The notes under the pieces: model-generated
What the model was told of the DNA's origin: nothing
The model's database searches: none
Seen by the model: the letters and a program-made list of their open reading frames with translations, nothing else
Part shown: in pieces, positions 36,926 to 45,642 of the stretch
Numbering within the stretch: position 1 is the first letter of the stretch
How the letters are laid out: every line of letters begins with the position of its first letter
Translations under genes and position numbers: made by a program
From: Candidatus Geothrix odensensis
GTDB lineage: Bacteria > Acidobacteriota > Holophagae > Holophagales > Holophagaceae
Assembly (NCBI GenBank): GCA_016714685.1
Contig: JADKCH010000012.1
Span: 16,654-80,653 of the forward strand
Direction: 5' to 3'
Length of the DNA stretch: 64,000 nucleotides

Positions 36926-37795
36926 TCAGCCTCCACAGCAGGTGGGCGCACAGCCGCAGGCCCGGGGGCCCTTGGTGGCTTCGACCTGTATGCTCAGCAC
37001 CGCGCCTGCCGCGCCTTCCAGCTCTTCAGGCCCCAGCTCCGGATACCGCTGGCGGGCCGCTTCCAGCAGCTCGGGCGAGAACATGTCCAGGCCGTAGTGT
37101 CGCTCGCCAGCCACGGCCAGGCCGCTGAAGCCCGCCGCCTCGACGGCCTTGAGGTAGTCCGCCTTCAGCAGTGCTCCGGCCACGCAGGCACCGTAGGCGT
37201 CCAGATCCTGGCGGATGGCTTCCGGCAGGGGCCGCTCCAGCACTAGGTCCGAGACCATGAGCCGGCCGCCGGGCTTCAGCACTCGGAAGGCCTCCCGGAA
37301 GGTGCGGCCTTTGTCGGTGCTGAGGTTCACGACGCAGTTCGAGATGACGACATCCACGCTGGCATCGGCCAGGGGCAGGGCCTCGATCTCGCCCAGGCGG
37401 AACTCGACGTTCGAGTAGCCGTGGGTGGCGGCCAGGGTGGTGGCGCGCTCGATCATCTGGGGCGTCATGTCCACGCCGATGACGCGGCCGGTGGGCCCCA
37501 CGCGCTTGGAGGCCAGGAAGGCATCGAAGCCCGCGCCAGAACCCAAGTCCAGCACCGTCTCGCCGAGCTTCAGGGAGGCCATCGCCACGGGGTTGCCGCA
37601 GCCAAGGCCCAGGTTGGCGCCCTCGGGCACCGCGGCGAGGTCCTGCTCGCCGTAGCCCAGGCCCAGGCTCGCCGCACCCGGATCACCTTCGGAGGCACAT
37701 CCGCAGGAGGTGGCCGGGCCACAGCAACTCTGATTGTTGGTGACGAAGCCGGCGTAACGTTCGCGGACGGCGGTCTTGATGGTCTGGGAATCCAT
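36926..37795 (-). CDS. arsM: Arsenite S-adenosylmethionine methyltransferase
   Basis: The 289-residue enzyme has the SAM-binding VLDLGSGAGFDAF motif and the conserved cysteines: Cys66 (GLGCGNP), Cys154 (ISNCVVNLS) and Cys204 (YGACVAGAL). It also has an N-terminal Cys24-Cys25 pair and a C-terminal CGCAPTCCGG tail. It methylates As(III) to methyl and dimethyl species. AAAGGA precedes the ATG at 37795. It lies between arsR1 and the ArsP-like permease. Confidence 0.95.
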   Translation of the reverse strand: MDSQTIKTAVRERYAGFVTNNQSCCGPATSCGCASEGDPGAASLGLGYGEQDLAAVPEGANLGLGCGNPVAMASLKLGETVLDLGSGAGFDAFLASKRVGPTGRVIGVDMTPQMIERATTLAATHGYSNVEFRLGEIEALPLADASVDVVISNCVVNLSTDKGRTFREAFRVLKPGGRLMVSDLVLERPLPEAIRQDLDAYGACVAGALLKADYLKAVEAAGFSGLAVAGERHYGLDMFSPELLEAARQRYPELGPEELEGAAGAVLSIQVEATKGPRACGCAPTCCGG

Positions 37796-37863
37796 GGCAG
37801 GTCCTTTCGCAAGTACGGAGTTCCCGGGACGCGATGGCATCCAGCTCCCAGGAAGGTGGAAGG

Positions 37864-38199
37864 TCAGTCCCCGCCGCAGCAGGGTGAAGGTTTTGGGTCT
37901 GACGCGGCGCCGCCGGAGCAGCAGTCCTGCCAGAGGTACTCGGTGAGGGCGCGCAGCACGCCGTAGTCGGCGCGGTAGCGCAGGGTCGTGCCTTCCCGAG
38001 CCACCAGGACCAGGCCCGCCTCGGCGAGGGTGGCCAAGTGGTGGCTGAGGGTGGAGGCCGGGATGTCCAAACGAGATTGCAGCTCCCCGGCGGGCGTCCC
38101 CGCCTCAGGGCCCTGCACCACGCGGCGCAGGATGGACAGGCGGACCGGATGCCCGAGGGCCTTCAGTCGCTCTGCCGCCTGCTCCACCTGCCCGGTCAT
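37864..38199 (-). CDS. arsR: ArsR/SmtB-family repressor with C-terminal Cys pairs
   Basis: The 111-residue winged-helix protein has the recognition helix IPASTLSHHLATLAEAGLV. It lacks the classical ELCVC metal motif in the DNA-binding helix. Instead cysteines 93, 94, 107 and 108 lie at the C terminus, as in repressors that bind As(III) or methylarsenite there. AGGAG precedes the ATG. It heads arsM-arsP-thioredoxin and has a dyad just upstream. Confidence 0.92.
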   Translation of the reverse strand: MTGQVEQAAERLKALGHPVRLSILRRVVQGPEAGTPAGELQSRLDIPASTLSHHLATLAEAGLVLVAREGTTLRYRADYGVLRALTEYLWQDCCSGGAASDPKPSPCCGGD

Positions 38200-38227
38200 G
38201 GCTGTCTCCTGGTTTAATTCTAAGAAT

Positions 38228-38258
38228 ATCGAAATAGCACGCAAGGCCTAATTTCGAT
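38228..38258. promoter_or_regulatory. Probable ArsR operator upstream of arsR1
   Basis: ATCGAAAT (38228-38235) and ATTTCGAT (38251-38258) form a perfect 8-base dyad with 15 bases between, in the AT-rich gap between arsC and arsR1. The neighbouring AATTCATGAATT (38268-38279) is a further palindrome across the arsC stop. Confidence 0.55.
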
Positions 38259-38270
38259 TTTTGTGGAAAT

Positions 38271-38690
38271 TCATGAATTCCAGCCCCGATCGCGGCCCAG
38301 AGCCTCCAGACGCCGGGCGATCTCGTCCCGGGCGGCCCGGAAGCGGACGCGCAGATCCTCCGGCGTGAGCTCCGGATCGTCGCTGGCAGGATCGGGGATG
38401 GGCCAGTGCAGGCGCTCCGCCCGGCCCAGAAAGGCGGGGCAGACCTCCTCGGCGCAGAGGGTGATGACCAGGTCCACGGTGGCGGGATCGATGTCGGCCA
38501 CGGATTTGGAGCTGTGGGCCGAGGCGTCGATGCCCACCTCGGCGAGCGCGGCAATGGCATGCGGGTTCACGCGGCTGGGCCGGCTGCCCGCGCTCTGGAT
38601 GCGGAACCCAGGGAACAGGCGGCGGGCCAGCCCCTCGCCCAGCTGGGACCGGGCGCTGTTGGCCACGCAGAGAAACAGGATGGAGGTCAC
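38271..38690 (-). CDS. arsC: Arsenate reductase, low-molecular-weight phosphatase type
   Basis: The 139-residue enzyme has the CX5R loop CVANSAR (Cys8, Arg14), the general-acid region PIPDPASDD, and the redox cysteines 79 and 84 (LCAEEVC). This matches thioredoxin-coupled ArsC, which reduces arsenate to arsenite. The start is a GTG at 38690 with AAAGGA upstream; the longer frame has no family support. Confidence 0.93.
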   Translation of the reverse strand: MTSILFLCVANSARSQLGEGLARRLFPGFRIQSAGSRPSRVNPHAIAALAEVGIDASAHSSKSVADIDPATVDLVITLCAEEVCPAFLGRAERLHWPIPDPASDDPELTPEDLRVRFRAARDEIARRLEALGRDRGWNS

Positions 38691-38700
38691 GACGTTCCTT

Positions 38701-39183
38701 TCAGAGCAGCAGTTCCCAGAACCCCACGTCGATCCAGCGGTCGAACTTCCGACCGGCCTCGCGCATGTGCCCGGCCTTCCGGAAGCCCAGCTTCTCGTGC
38801 AGCCGGACGCTGGCCTCGTTGGGCAGGGCCAAACCGCCCAGCACCAGGTGGAAGCCACGTCGGCGCAGCTCGTCGAGGAGGGCCCGGTAGAGCAGCGCTC
38901 CGCGCCCCTTCCCGCACTGATCCGTCGCGAAGTAGATGGCCGTCTCCGTCGCGTGGCGGTAGGCGGCCCGGGCCCGCCACACCGAGCTGTAGGCGTAGCC
39001 CAGCACGCGATCCTCCTCCTCCCAGATGAGCCACGGGTAGGCCGCGGTCACCGTCTCGATGCGCAAGGCCATCTCCTCTGCCGTAACCGGCTCCTCCTCG
39101 AAGGTGACGGTGGTGTCCCGGATGTAGGGGTTGTAGATGTCGGCCAGGGCCTGGGCATCGGCCGGCCGCACGGGGCGGATCAT
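38701..39183 (-). CDS. arsN: GNAT N-acetyltransferase, ArsN1/phosphinothricin acetyltransferase type
   Basis: The 160-residue protein shows the Pat/ArsN signature: [30 protein letters not shown], the acetyl-CoA loop [11 protein letters not shown] and [19 protein letters not shown]. Family members acetylate phosphinothricin, methionine sulfoximine or the arsenic antibiotic arsinothricin. Placement in an ars operon favours arsinothricin (inference). The ATG overlaps the stop of the rhodanese-like gene, so translation is coupled. Confidence 0.85.
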   Translation of the reverse strand: MIRPVRPADAQALADIYNPYIRDTTVTFEEEPVTAEEMALRIETVTAAYPWLIWEEEDRVLGYAYSSVWRARAAYRHATETAIYFATDQCGKGRGALLYRALLDELRRRGFHLVLGGLALPNEASVRLHEKLGFRKAGHMREAGRKFDRWIDVGFWELLL

Positions 39184-39593
39184 GGCCTCACCTTGCGGGA
39201 TCTCATGACGCAGGCGCACTCTCCGTGCAGGATGGCTTCTGGATCCGTGAGCACCGGCAGACCCTCCTGGTCCCAGGCCAGCATGCCCCCGTTCAGGCAG
39301 GCCACCTGCTCGAAGCCATGCTCCAGGAGGACTTGGGCGGCCGCCTTGGTGAAGACGCCGGAACTGTCCGCCAGCAGCAGCGGACGGTCCTGCGGCAGGC
39401 TGGCGAGGTGCGATGCCAGGTCCCGATGGGGCACATGGATCGTGGCGGGGACCTCGAACGCCTTCATCTCCATGAGCTCGTCCGAGCGCAGGTCCAGGAG
39501 CACGGTCCCCTTTCCCAGCACCCGTAGCGCCTCCCTGGGGCTCAGGAAGCGCAGCCCCTGGATGACCATTCCCGTCCCCTCAAAGGCGTCCAT
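39180..39593 (-). CDS. Rhodanese-fold protein lacking the catalytic cysteine
   Basis: The 137-residue protein has the rhodanese domain (VLLDLRSDELMEMKAF, then FEQVACLNGGMLAWDQEGLPV). The active-loop cysteine is replaced by Asp76 (PLLLADSSGVFTK), so sulfur transfer by the usual mechanism is not possible. A C-terminal CAC pair (126, 128) and Cys99 could bind a thiophilic metalloid. It lies three bases after acr3 and overlaps arsN, so it belongs to the arsenic operon. Role unknown. Confidence 0.85.
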   Translation of the reverse strand: MDAFEGTGMVIQGLRFLSPREALRVLGKGTVLLDLRSDELMEMKAFEVPATIHVPHRDLASHLASLPQDRPLLLADSSGVFTKAAAQVLLEHGFEQVACLNGGMLAWDQEGLPVLTDPEAILHGECACVMRSRKVRP

Positions 39594-39596
39594 GGC

Positions 39597-40691
39597 CTAC
39601 TCCTTGCCCGGCTCCGCGGCCGGACAGCACTGGACACCCGCCACGTCCCGTCGTTCTTCGGGGAACCAGCGCGTCTTCAGCCACAGGGAGACATTCACCA
39701 GTCCGATGAGCGCCGGGACCTCCACCAGGGGTCCGATGACGGCCGCGAAAGCGGCGCCGTGGCCCAGGCCGAAGGTGGCCACTGCCACGGCGATGGCCAG
39801 CTCGAAGTTGTTGCTGGCGGCCGTGAAGCTCAGGGTCGCGCTTTGGGGGTAGTTGGCCCCGGCCTTCTTGGAGAGCCAGAAGCTGGCCAGGAACATCACC
39901 ACGAAGTAGATCAGCAGCGGCAGCGCCACCCGCAGCACGTCCATGGGATGGGCGATGATCTGACGGCCCTGGAGGCTGAACATGGCGATGATCGTGAAGA
40001 GCAGCGCGATGAGCGTGATGGGGCTGATCTTTGGTACGAAAACCCGGTGGTACCAGTCGAGGCCCTTGAGCCCGCCCAGCACCTTCCGGGTGAGGAACCC
40101 AGCGATGAATGGAATGCCCAGGTAGATGAACACGCTGGTGGCGATCTGCCCGATGGTGATGTCCACCCGCGCGCCCTGCAGGCCCAGCTTCGTAGGCAGC
40201 AGGGTGATGAAGAGCCAGGCGTACACGCTGAAGAAGAGCACCTGGAAGATGGAGTTGAAGGCCACGAGCCCGGCGCAGTACTCGGTGTCGCCCTTGGCCA
40301 GGTCATTCCACACGATGACCATGGCGATGCAGCGGGCCAGGCCGATGAGCAGCAGGCCGGTCATCAGCTCCGGGCGGTCTCGGAGGAACAGGATCGCCAG
40401 GCCAGCCATGAGCAGGGGGCCGATGATCCAGTTCTGCACCAGGGAGAGGACGAGGACCCTCCGATTTTCGAAGACCAGGTGCAGATCCTCGTAGCGCACC
40501 TTGGCCAGGGGCGGATACATCATCACGATGAGACCGATGGCCAGCGGCACGCTGGTGGTGCCCACATTCCAGGCGTTGAGGGCCGTGTTGAAGCCCGGCG
40601 CGAACCGGCCCAGCAGGATGCCCACGGCCATCGCCAGGAAGATCCACAGCGTCAGGTAGCGATCGAGGAAGGACAGCCGGCCCGTGGACAT
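39597..40691 (-). CDS. acr3: Arsenite efflux permease Acr3
   Basis: The 364-residue protein has about ten transmembrane segments with the conserved cysteine in [16 protein letters not shown] (Cys121) and the [20 protein letters not shown] motif with its key glutamate. Acr3 exports As(III) using the proton gradient, without an ATPase. A CC pair is in the C-terminal tail. It lies nine bases after the Cys-tailed small protein. Confidence 0.95.
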   Translation of the reverse strand: MSTGRLSFLDRYLTLWIFLAMAVGILLGRFAPGFNTALNAWNVGTTSVPLAIGLIVMMYPPLAKVRYEDLHLVFENRRVLVLSLVQNWIIGPLLMAGLAILFLRDRPELMTGLLLIGLARCIAMVIVWNDLAKGDTEYCAGLVAFNSIFQVLFFSVYAWLFITLLPTKLGLQGARVDITIGQIATSVFIYLGIPFIAGFLTRKVLGGLKGLDWYHRVFVPKISPITLIALLFTIIAMFSLQGRQIIAHPMDVLRVALPLLIYFVVMFLASFWLSKKAGANYPQSATLSFTAASNNFELAIAVAVATFGLGHGAAFAAVIGPLVEVPALIGLVNVSLWLKTRWFPEERRDVAGVQCCPAAEPGKE

Positions 40692-40700
40692 GGGAACGGC

Positions 40701-41027
40701 CTACTTGCAGTCGCAGTCGTCGCCGCAGGCCCCCTTCTCCTCGCCCTTCTCCTCGCAGGCGCAGGACCCTCCGCAGCAGCCGCCGCCATCGGTCAGGGTG
40801 GACTCGGCCAGGGCCATCATGATCGAGTGGGGATCACCCTTCACCCGCAGGGCCATGTTCACGGCCTCGATCATGGCCTCTTTGGAGACGCCCAGGGCTT
40901 CCAGGCGGGTCTGGTGGGCGCGGAAGGCGCGCTCGGCGTTGGCGCCGATGGCCGCGCCCAGGGCGATGAGGTTGAGGGTGATCTCGCTGAGGCCGGTTTC
41001 AGTCTGAGGATCGGTCTGGGTGGTCAT
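40701..41027 (-). CDS. Small helical protein with a seven-cysteine tail, arsenic operon
   Basis: Residues about 14-75 of this 108-residue protein resemble the helical core of carboxymuconolactone decarboxylase/AhpD proteins (EITLNLIALGAAIGANAERAF, then ALGVSKEAMIEAVNMAL). The catalytic CxxC is absent. The last 25 residues hold seven cysteines (84, 85, 89, 91, 101, 105, 107) among Gly, Glu, Lys and Asp. It lies between arsR2 and acr3. A soluble arsenite-binding or metallochaperone role, like ArsD but unrelated in sequence, is my inference. Confidence 0.75.
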   Translation of the reverse strand: MTTQTDPQTETGLSEITLNLIALGAAIGANAERAFRAHQTRLEALGVSKEAMIEAVNMALRVKGDPHSIMMALAESTLTDGGGCCGGSCACEEKGEEKGACGDDCDCK

Positions 41028-41056
41028 GGAAGCTCCTGGGTGGTTGGTAAGTGGGA

Positions 41057-41440
41057 TCAGACGGGGTTGGACAAGGGTTCGGGACAGCGGTTGGGATCAC
41101 ACGCGACGCAGCGCAGGGCCCGCGCCTGGGCCAGGTCCCTGGCCAGGTCGGCTTCGGCGGCGGCCATGAGGGGCCAGAGGGCCTCGACCATCGGCCGGGT
41201 GGCGGCTTCCTCCGCAAGAGCGACATGAACCCAGCGGCCCACCTTCCGCTCCCGCACCAGGCCCGTCCGGCGCAGGGCCGTCAGGTGCTCGGACACGGTG
41301 GACGGGGCCAGCCCCAGCACCTCGGCCACCTCGCAGACGCAGAGCTCACCGCCCTGCAGGAGGGCGAGGATGCGCAGGCGCACGGGGTGGGCCAGGGCCT
41401 TGAGGGTGTCCACGAGGGGACGGAGGGTGTCAGTCGTCAT
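41057..41440 (-). CDS. arsR: ArsR/SmtB-family arsenic-responsive repressor
   Basis: The 127-residue winged-helix protein has the classical metalloid motif GELCVCEVAE (Cys34, Cys36) in the DNA-binding region and recognition helix APSTVSEHLTALRRTGLV. An added C-terminal cluster (Cys111, Cys114, Cys119) may supply further ligands. It heads the Cys-tailed protein-acr3-rhodanese-arsN-arsC operon and has a dyad upstream. Confidence 0.93.
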   Translation of the reverse strand: MTTDTLRPLVDTLKALAHPVRLRILALLQGGELCVCEVAEVLGLAPSTVSEHLTALRRTGLVRERKVGRWVHVALAEEAATRPMVEALWPLMAAAEADLARDLAQARALRCVACDPNRCPEPLSNPV

Positions 41441-41449
41441 TTCTCGTTT

Positions 41450-41478
41450 TTCCGAAACATCACCAGCTTACCTCGGAA
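41450..41478. promoter_or_regulatory. Candidate operator upstream of arsR2
   Basis: TTCCGA (41450-41455) and TCGGAA (41473-41478) are inverted with 17 bases between. They lie between the arsR2 start and the divergent M28 peptidase gene, so one regulator could affect both promoters. Confidence 0.4.
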
Positions 41479-41540
41479 CACTTCCCCTTGTCATGCCTCA
41501 ATAGATGAGGTTACCTGGTGCCACCCCTCCAGGAGCCATC

Positions 41541-43034
41541 ATGCCGCGGTCCACCCCCGCCTTTCTGTTGCTGGCCCTCGCCACGGCCCTGCAGGCCCAG
41601 AACCCCGCCCGGAGCGCTGCCCCCCCGCCGTCTCCGGTCCCGGTGCTGGCCAGCTACCCCGATACGCCCGCCGGCAAGCTGCTGAAGGAGATCAAGGAAC
41701 GCTCCGAGGTGGTGGCCCGGGTGGAATACCTCGCGGACCAGGTCGGCCCCCGGCTCACCGGCTCGGAGCAGCTGCGCCGGGCCCAGGCCTGGGCCATGGC
41801 TGAGATGAAGAAGCTGGGCGCGGAGAACGTGCACGAGGAGGCCTACGACTTCGGCCTGGCCTGGACCCGGGGCGTGGACAGCGCCCGGCTCCTCAGCCAC
41901 AACGGCCTGCGCTTCCGGGTGGACCAGCTGGCCTGGTCCCCGGCTACCCGGGGCCCCATCCAGGGCGAGGTGATGCTGGTGGACGCGCGCAACCTCGAGG
42001 AGCTGCAGGCCTTCAAGGGCCGGCTCCGGGGCCGGATCCTCCTGCGCTCCAACCCCGGCGACAAACGGCCACCCCTGCCCCGCCGCGACCGCGGTGACAT
42101 GGCCGCCTTCCAGGCCCAGCAGGCGGCCATGACCCAGTTCCTCATCGACGAGGGCGCAGCGGCGTTGCTGCAGATGTCGCCGCGCAGGAACGGCCTGGGC
42201 TTCACCACCAGCGGCCCGGGCCGGGAGCCCGGGAAGCCAGCCCTGCCCTCAGCCTATGTGCCCCAGGAGCCCTACAGGATGCTGCTGCGCCAGGTGGCGG
42301 GGAAGGAGCCCGTGCGGCTCGAACTCAGCCTCGGCGGCAGCTTCTCGGCCAAGCCCGTGCAGGCCCACAATGTGGTGGGCGAGGTCCGCGGCACCGAGAA
42401 GCCCAACGAAGTGGTCATCATCGGCGGCCACCTGGACAGCTGGGATCTCGGCACTGGCGCCACCGACAACGCCACCGGCGCCTCGGTCTGCCTCGAAGTG
42501 CTCCGCGCCTTGCAGGCCACGGGTCTGAAGCCAAAGCGCACCCTGCGCGTGGTCCTCTGGAGCGGTGAGGAGGAGGGCCTGCTGGGCTCCCGGGCCTATG
42601 TGGAGGCCCACAAGGCCGAGCTGGACGCCATCCAGGCCGTGCTGGTCCACGACATGGGCACGGGCATGGTGAGGGGCTTCGACCTGCAGGCCCGAGAGAA
42701 CTGCCGTGGCCTCATGGCCCAGGCCATCGCCCCGCTGAACGACCTGGGAGTCCGGGAGCTGCCCCTCACGGTCATGAACGGCACGGACCACGCCCCCTTC
42801 GATCGCGCCGGGGTTCCGGCCTTCGCGGCCATCCAGGAAGTGGTGGACTACTTCGAAGGCACCCACCACAGCCAGATGGACTTCCCGGACCACGTGCAGG
42901 CCGACCAGCTGGTCCAGGGGGCCCAGGCCATGGCGGTCACGGCCTGGGAGCTGCTGAACATGGAGGGCCGCCTGCCCCACGGCGTGGTGGCGCGGCCGGC
43001 CCGGCCCGGCGCCGGAGCATCAAGCCCTCGATGA
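41541..43034 (+). CDS. Secreted M28-family zinc aminopeptidase
   Basis: The 497-residue protein has a signal peptide (MPRSTPAFLLLALATALQAQ), a PA-domain-like insert, and the M28 metal ligands in GGHLDSWD, TDNATGA, SGEEEGLLGS, NGTDHAPFD and THHSQMD. It resembles carboxypeptidase Q/aminopeptidase families and would trim peptides outside the inner membrane. AGGAG precedes the ATG. It is divergent from arsR2 but not obviously linked to arsenic. Confidence 0.9.
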   Translation: MPRSTPAFLLLALATALQAQNPARSAAPPPSPVPVLASYPDTPAGKLLKEIKERSEVVARVEYLADQVGPRLTGSEQLRRAQAWAMAEMKKLGAENVHEEAYDFGLAWTRGVDSARLLSHNGLRFRVDQLAWSPATRGPIQGEVMLVDARNLEELQAFKGRLRGRILLRSNPGDKRPPLPRRDRGDMAAFQAQQAAMTQFLIDEGAAALLQMSPRRNGLGFTTSGPGREPGKPALPSAYVPQEPYRMLLRQVAGKEPVRLELSLGGSFSAKPVQAHNVVGEVRGTEKPNEVVIIGGHLDSWDLGTGATDNATGASVCLEVLRALQATGLKPKRTLRVVLWSGEEEGLLGSRAYVEAHKAELDAIQAVLVHDMGTGMVRGFDLQARENCRGLMAQAIAPLNDLGVRELPLTVMNGTDHAPFDRAGVPAFAAIQEVVDYFEGTHHSQMDFPDHVQADQLVQGAQAMAVTAWELLNMEGRLPHGVVARPARPGAGASSPR

Positions 43035-43058
43035 ATCTGTCCCGAATCCCGGTGCCGC

Positions 43059-44126
43059 CTACTGCCGGGTCATCTCGGCCCGGGCGAGCCGGGTGAGATT
43101 GGCCAGCGCTTCCGCGGGCCCCATGATCAGGAGCTCATCCCCCGCCTGGAAGCGCTCATCCCCAGAAGGATTGAAGCGAAGGCCCGCCCCAGGATGGACG
43201 AGCCCAACCAGCAGGGAGCCCGTGGCATGGCGCAGCCGGGCCTCCCGCAGGGTCTGGCCCACCAGGGGGCTTCCGGCCGAGATCGTGATCCGCTCCAGGC
43301 CGAGCTCCAGCTGTTCCTGCTGCAACACGATGTCGAAGAACTTCATCATCTCGGGCTTGAGCAGCAGGCCCGCCATGCGCCGCCCACCGATCTCGTAGGG
43401 GCTCACGATGTGATCGGCACCCGCGGCCTTCAGCTGCCGCTCGGTACCCAGCTTCGCGCTGCGCGCCACCACCGGCAGGTCTGGGCGGAGCTGCTTCACC
43501 GTGAGGGTCACCAGCACGTTGTCGGCATCCGTGGTCAGGGCGGTGATGAGGCCGCGGGCCTGCCGGATGCCAGCCCGCTCGAGCATCAGGTCGTCCATGG
43601 CGTTGCCGTAGAGGATGAGCTCGCCGGCGAAGCGGGGGCTGCGGCCCTTGGAGTCGTCCTGCTCGATGATGACAAAGGGCACGCCGGCCTTCTTCAGCTC
43701 CCACGCGGCCTGGAAGCCCATCTTCCCGAAACCGCAGACGATGACGTGGTCCTTGAGGTCGTCCAGGCGCTTCTGCATGCGGCGCTCCATGAGATAGCCC
43801 CGGAGGTCACCCTCGAGGAGCAGGGCCGTGAGGTTGGAGATGGCATAGGTGGCCACGCCCAAGCCCACGATGAGGTAGAAGATCGTGAAGATTTTCGTGC
43901 GGGCGTTCACCTCGCCCAGCTCCCGGAAGCCCACGGTGAACAGGGTGGTGATGGCCATGTAGAAGCTGTCGAGGGCGTTCAGGTGGGACAGCAGGTGATA
44001 GCCGACGGCGCCTGCCACGATGACGGCGGCGAGCAGGGCCATGGCATAGCGGAGCCGCTTGAGCGGCGCGTCCGCGTCCTGGTCCGGAACCTGGGGGAAG
44101 GGTGAGTGGAGGCGCATCTCAGCCAA
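43059..44126 (-). CDS. Two-helix potassium channel with TrkA-N/TrkA-C regulatory domains
   Basis: The 355-residue protein has a transmembrane helix at about residues 27-48, a pore loop with filter TVGFRE (64-69), a second helix (80-104), then a RCK/TrkA-N domain (VIVCGFGKMGFQAAWELKK) and a TrkA-C domain ending near GDELLIMGPAEAL. The filter differs from the canonical TVGYG in carrying Phe and then Arg. The start overlaps the end of the thioesterase gene by eight bases. Confidence 0.88.
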   Translation of the reverse strand: MAEMRLHSPFPQVPDQDADAPLKRLRYAMALLAAVIVAGAVGYHLLSHLNALDSFYMAITTLFTVGFRELGEVNARTKIFTIFYLIVGLGVATYAISNLTALLLEGDLRGYLMERRMQKRLDDLKDHVIVCGFGKMGFQAAWELKKAGVPFVIIEQDDSKGRSPRFAGELILYGNAMDDLMLERAGIRQARGLITALTTDADNVLVTLTVKQLRPDLPVVARSAKLGTERQLKAAGADHIVSPYEIGGRRMAGLLLKPEMMKFFDIVLQQEQLELGLERITISAGSPLVGQTLREARLRHATGSLLVGLVHPGAGLRFNPSGDERFQAGDELLIMGPAEALANLTRLARAEMTRQ

Positions 44127-44559
44127 TCCCCTGCCGGATGGCGAAGTTCGCCGTGGCCATGGTCACCAGGTGGTCGCCGCAGGTGAGGCGACACTCAAGG
44201 ATGGCCCCCCGGCCCGAGAAGCGGATGACGTTGCCCTCTGCCCGCACCTCGCCCTTGGCGGGCTCCAGGTAGCGCACGTGCAGGTCCGACGTGGCAAAGG
44301 GCATGGCGCCATCGAAGGCGGTGCTCAACGCCAGGGCGCTGACCATGTCGGCCACCGTGGCCAGCACGCCGCCGTTCACCGTGCCGCGGGCGCCGTTGAT
44401 CACGGCCTTGGTGGGCGTCAGAACCATCACCGCCCGGCCAGGTTCCACCGACTCGATGACCAGGCCCCAGCCACTGATGAGCGGCCAGGGATGGAAGCGC
44501 GCGCGCAGTCGCTCTAGGAGATCCGGCGCCAGGGTCTCGGGGATCTGCGGCTTGGGCAT
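44119..44559 (-). CDS. PaaI-like hotdog-fold thioesterase
   Basis: The 146-residue protein has the hotdog signature VINGARGTVNGGVLATVADMVSALAL followed by LHVRYLEPAKGEVRAEGNVIRFSGRGAILE. Members hydrolyse acyl-CoA thioesters; the substrate is unknown. It overlaps the channel gene, so the two are probably cotranscribed. Confidence 0.85.
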   Translation of the reverse strand: MPKPQIPETLAPDLLERLRARFHPWPLISGWGLVIESVEPGRAVMVLTPTKAVINGARGTVNGGVLATVADMVSALALSTAFDGAMPFATSDLHVRYLEPAKGEVRAEGNVIRFSGRGAILECRLTCGDHLVTMATANFAIRQGIG

Positions 44560-44607
44560 ACCTGAGTGTAGCCTCCGAATGGTCCCAAACCTCCTGGATA
44601 CTGAGGC

Positions 44608-45642
44608 TCAGAGCTTCAGGGCAGCCTTGAGCGAAGTGGCCATGCCCTGGAAGACCTTGGTCTGGGGGCTGTCCGGGTGGGCCGCCACGAGGGGCTGACC
44701 CGAGTCGCCACCCTCGCGGATGGACAGGTCGATGGGCACCTCGCCCAGGAAGGGCAGGTCCATGCGCTGGGCCGCGGCCTTGACGCCGCCGTGGCCGAAG
44801 ATCTGGGTCTCCTTGCCGCAGCCCGGGCAGAGGAAGCTGCTCATGTTCTCGATGATGCCGAGGATGGGCACCTTCACGGTGCCGAACATGCCGATGGCCT
44901 TCTTGGCATCGAGGAAGGCCACGTCCTGGGGGGTGCTGACGATGACGGCGCCGTCCACCTGGGCGTTCTGGATGAGCGTGAGCTGCACATCGCCGGTGCC
45001 CGGCGGCAGGTCGATGAGCAGCACATCCAGCTCGCCCCAGGCCACGTCCTTGAGGAACTGCTGGAGGGCCTTGTTGAGCATGGCGCCACGCCAGATGACG
45101 GGGCGGTCCTCCTCGATGAGCACGCCCATGGACATGACCTTGATGCCGAACTTCTCGAGGGGCAGGATCTGGCCATCCGGCGTGCCGAGTGGCGAATCCT
45201 TCAGGCCCAGCATCATGGGGATGGAGGGGCCGTAGATGTCGGAATCCAGCAGGCCCACCTTGAGGCCCTGCTGGGCCATGGCCACGGCCAGGTTCACCGT
45301 GACGGTGCTCTTGCCCACGCCGCCCTTGCCCGAGCCCACCACCACACAGCGCTTGATGCCGGGGATGAGGTTCTTGAACTCCACCTGGGCCGTCTTCTCC
45401 CAGCCGATCTCGATCTCGGCCGAGGTCACGCCGGGCTGCTGCCGGATCAGCGCCTCGAGGGCATCCTTGATGACCTGCACCCGATCCTGGTAGGCCTCCA
45501 GGAGCTGCAGCAGCACCGTGACCCTGCCCTCGGTGACATCAATGCCCTTCACGGCCTTCAGCGTGGTGAGGGTCGCGTTCGTCCCGGGAACCACGTAGGC
45601 GTTGAGGGCTTCAAAAAGGGCAGCGCGGCTGATTTTCGTCAT
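44608..45642 (-). CDS. apbC: Iron-sulfur cluster carrier ATPase Mrp/ApbC
   Basis: The 344-residue protein has an N-terminal MIP18/DUF59-type domain (residues 1-85), a deviant Walker A motif GSGKGGVGKST (103-113), a DLPPGTGD block and the cluster-binding CPGC motif. It assembles and transfers Fe-S clusters. The start at 45642 has GGAG upstream; the longer frame is rejected. Confidence 0.94.
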   Translation of the reverse strand: MTKISRAALFEALNAYVVPGTNATLTTLKAVKGIDVTEGRVTVLLQLLEAYQDRVQVIKDALEALIRQQPGVTSAEIEIGWEKTAQVEFKNLIPGIKRCVVVGSGKGGVGKSTVTVNLAVAMAQQGLKVGLLDSDIYGPSIPMMLGLKDSPLGTPDGQILPLEKFGIKVMSMGVLIEEDRPVIWRGAMLNKALQQFLKDVAWGELDVLLIDLPPGTGDVQLTLIQNAQVDGAVIVSTPQDVAFLDAKKAIGMFGTVKVPILGIIENMSSFLCPGCGKETQIFGHGGVKAAAQRMDLPFLGEVPIDLSIREGGDSGQPLVAAHPDSPQTKVFQGMATSLKAALKL

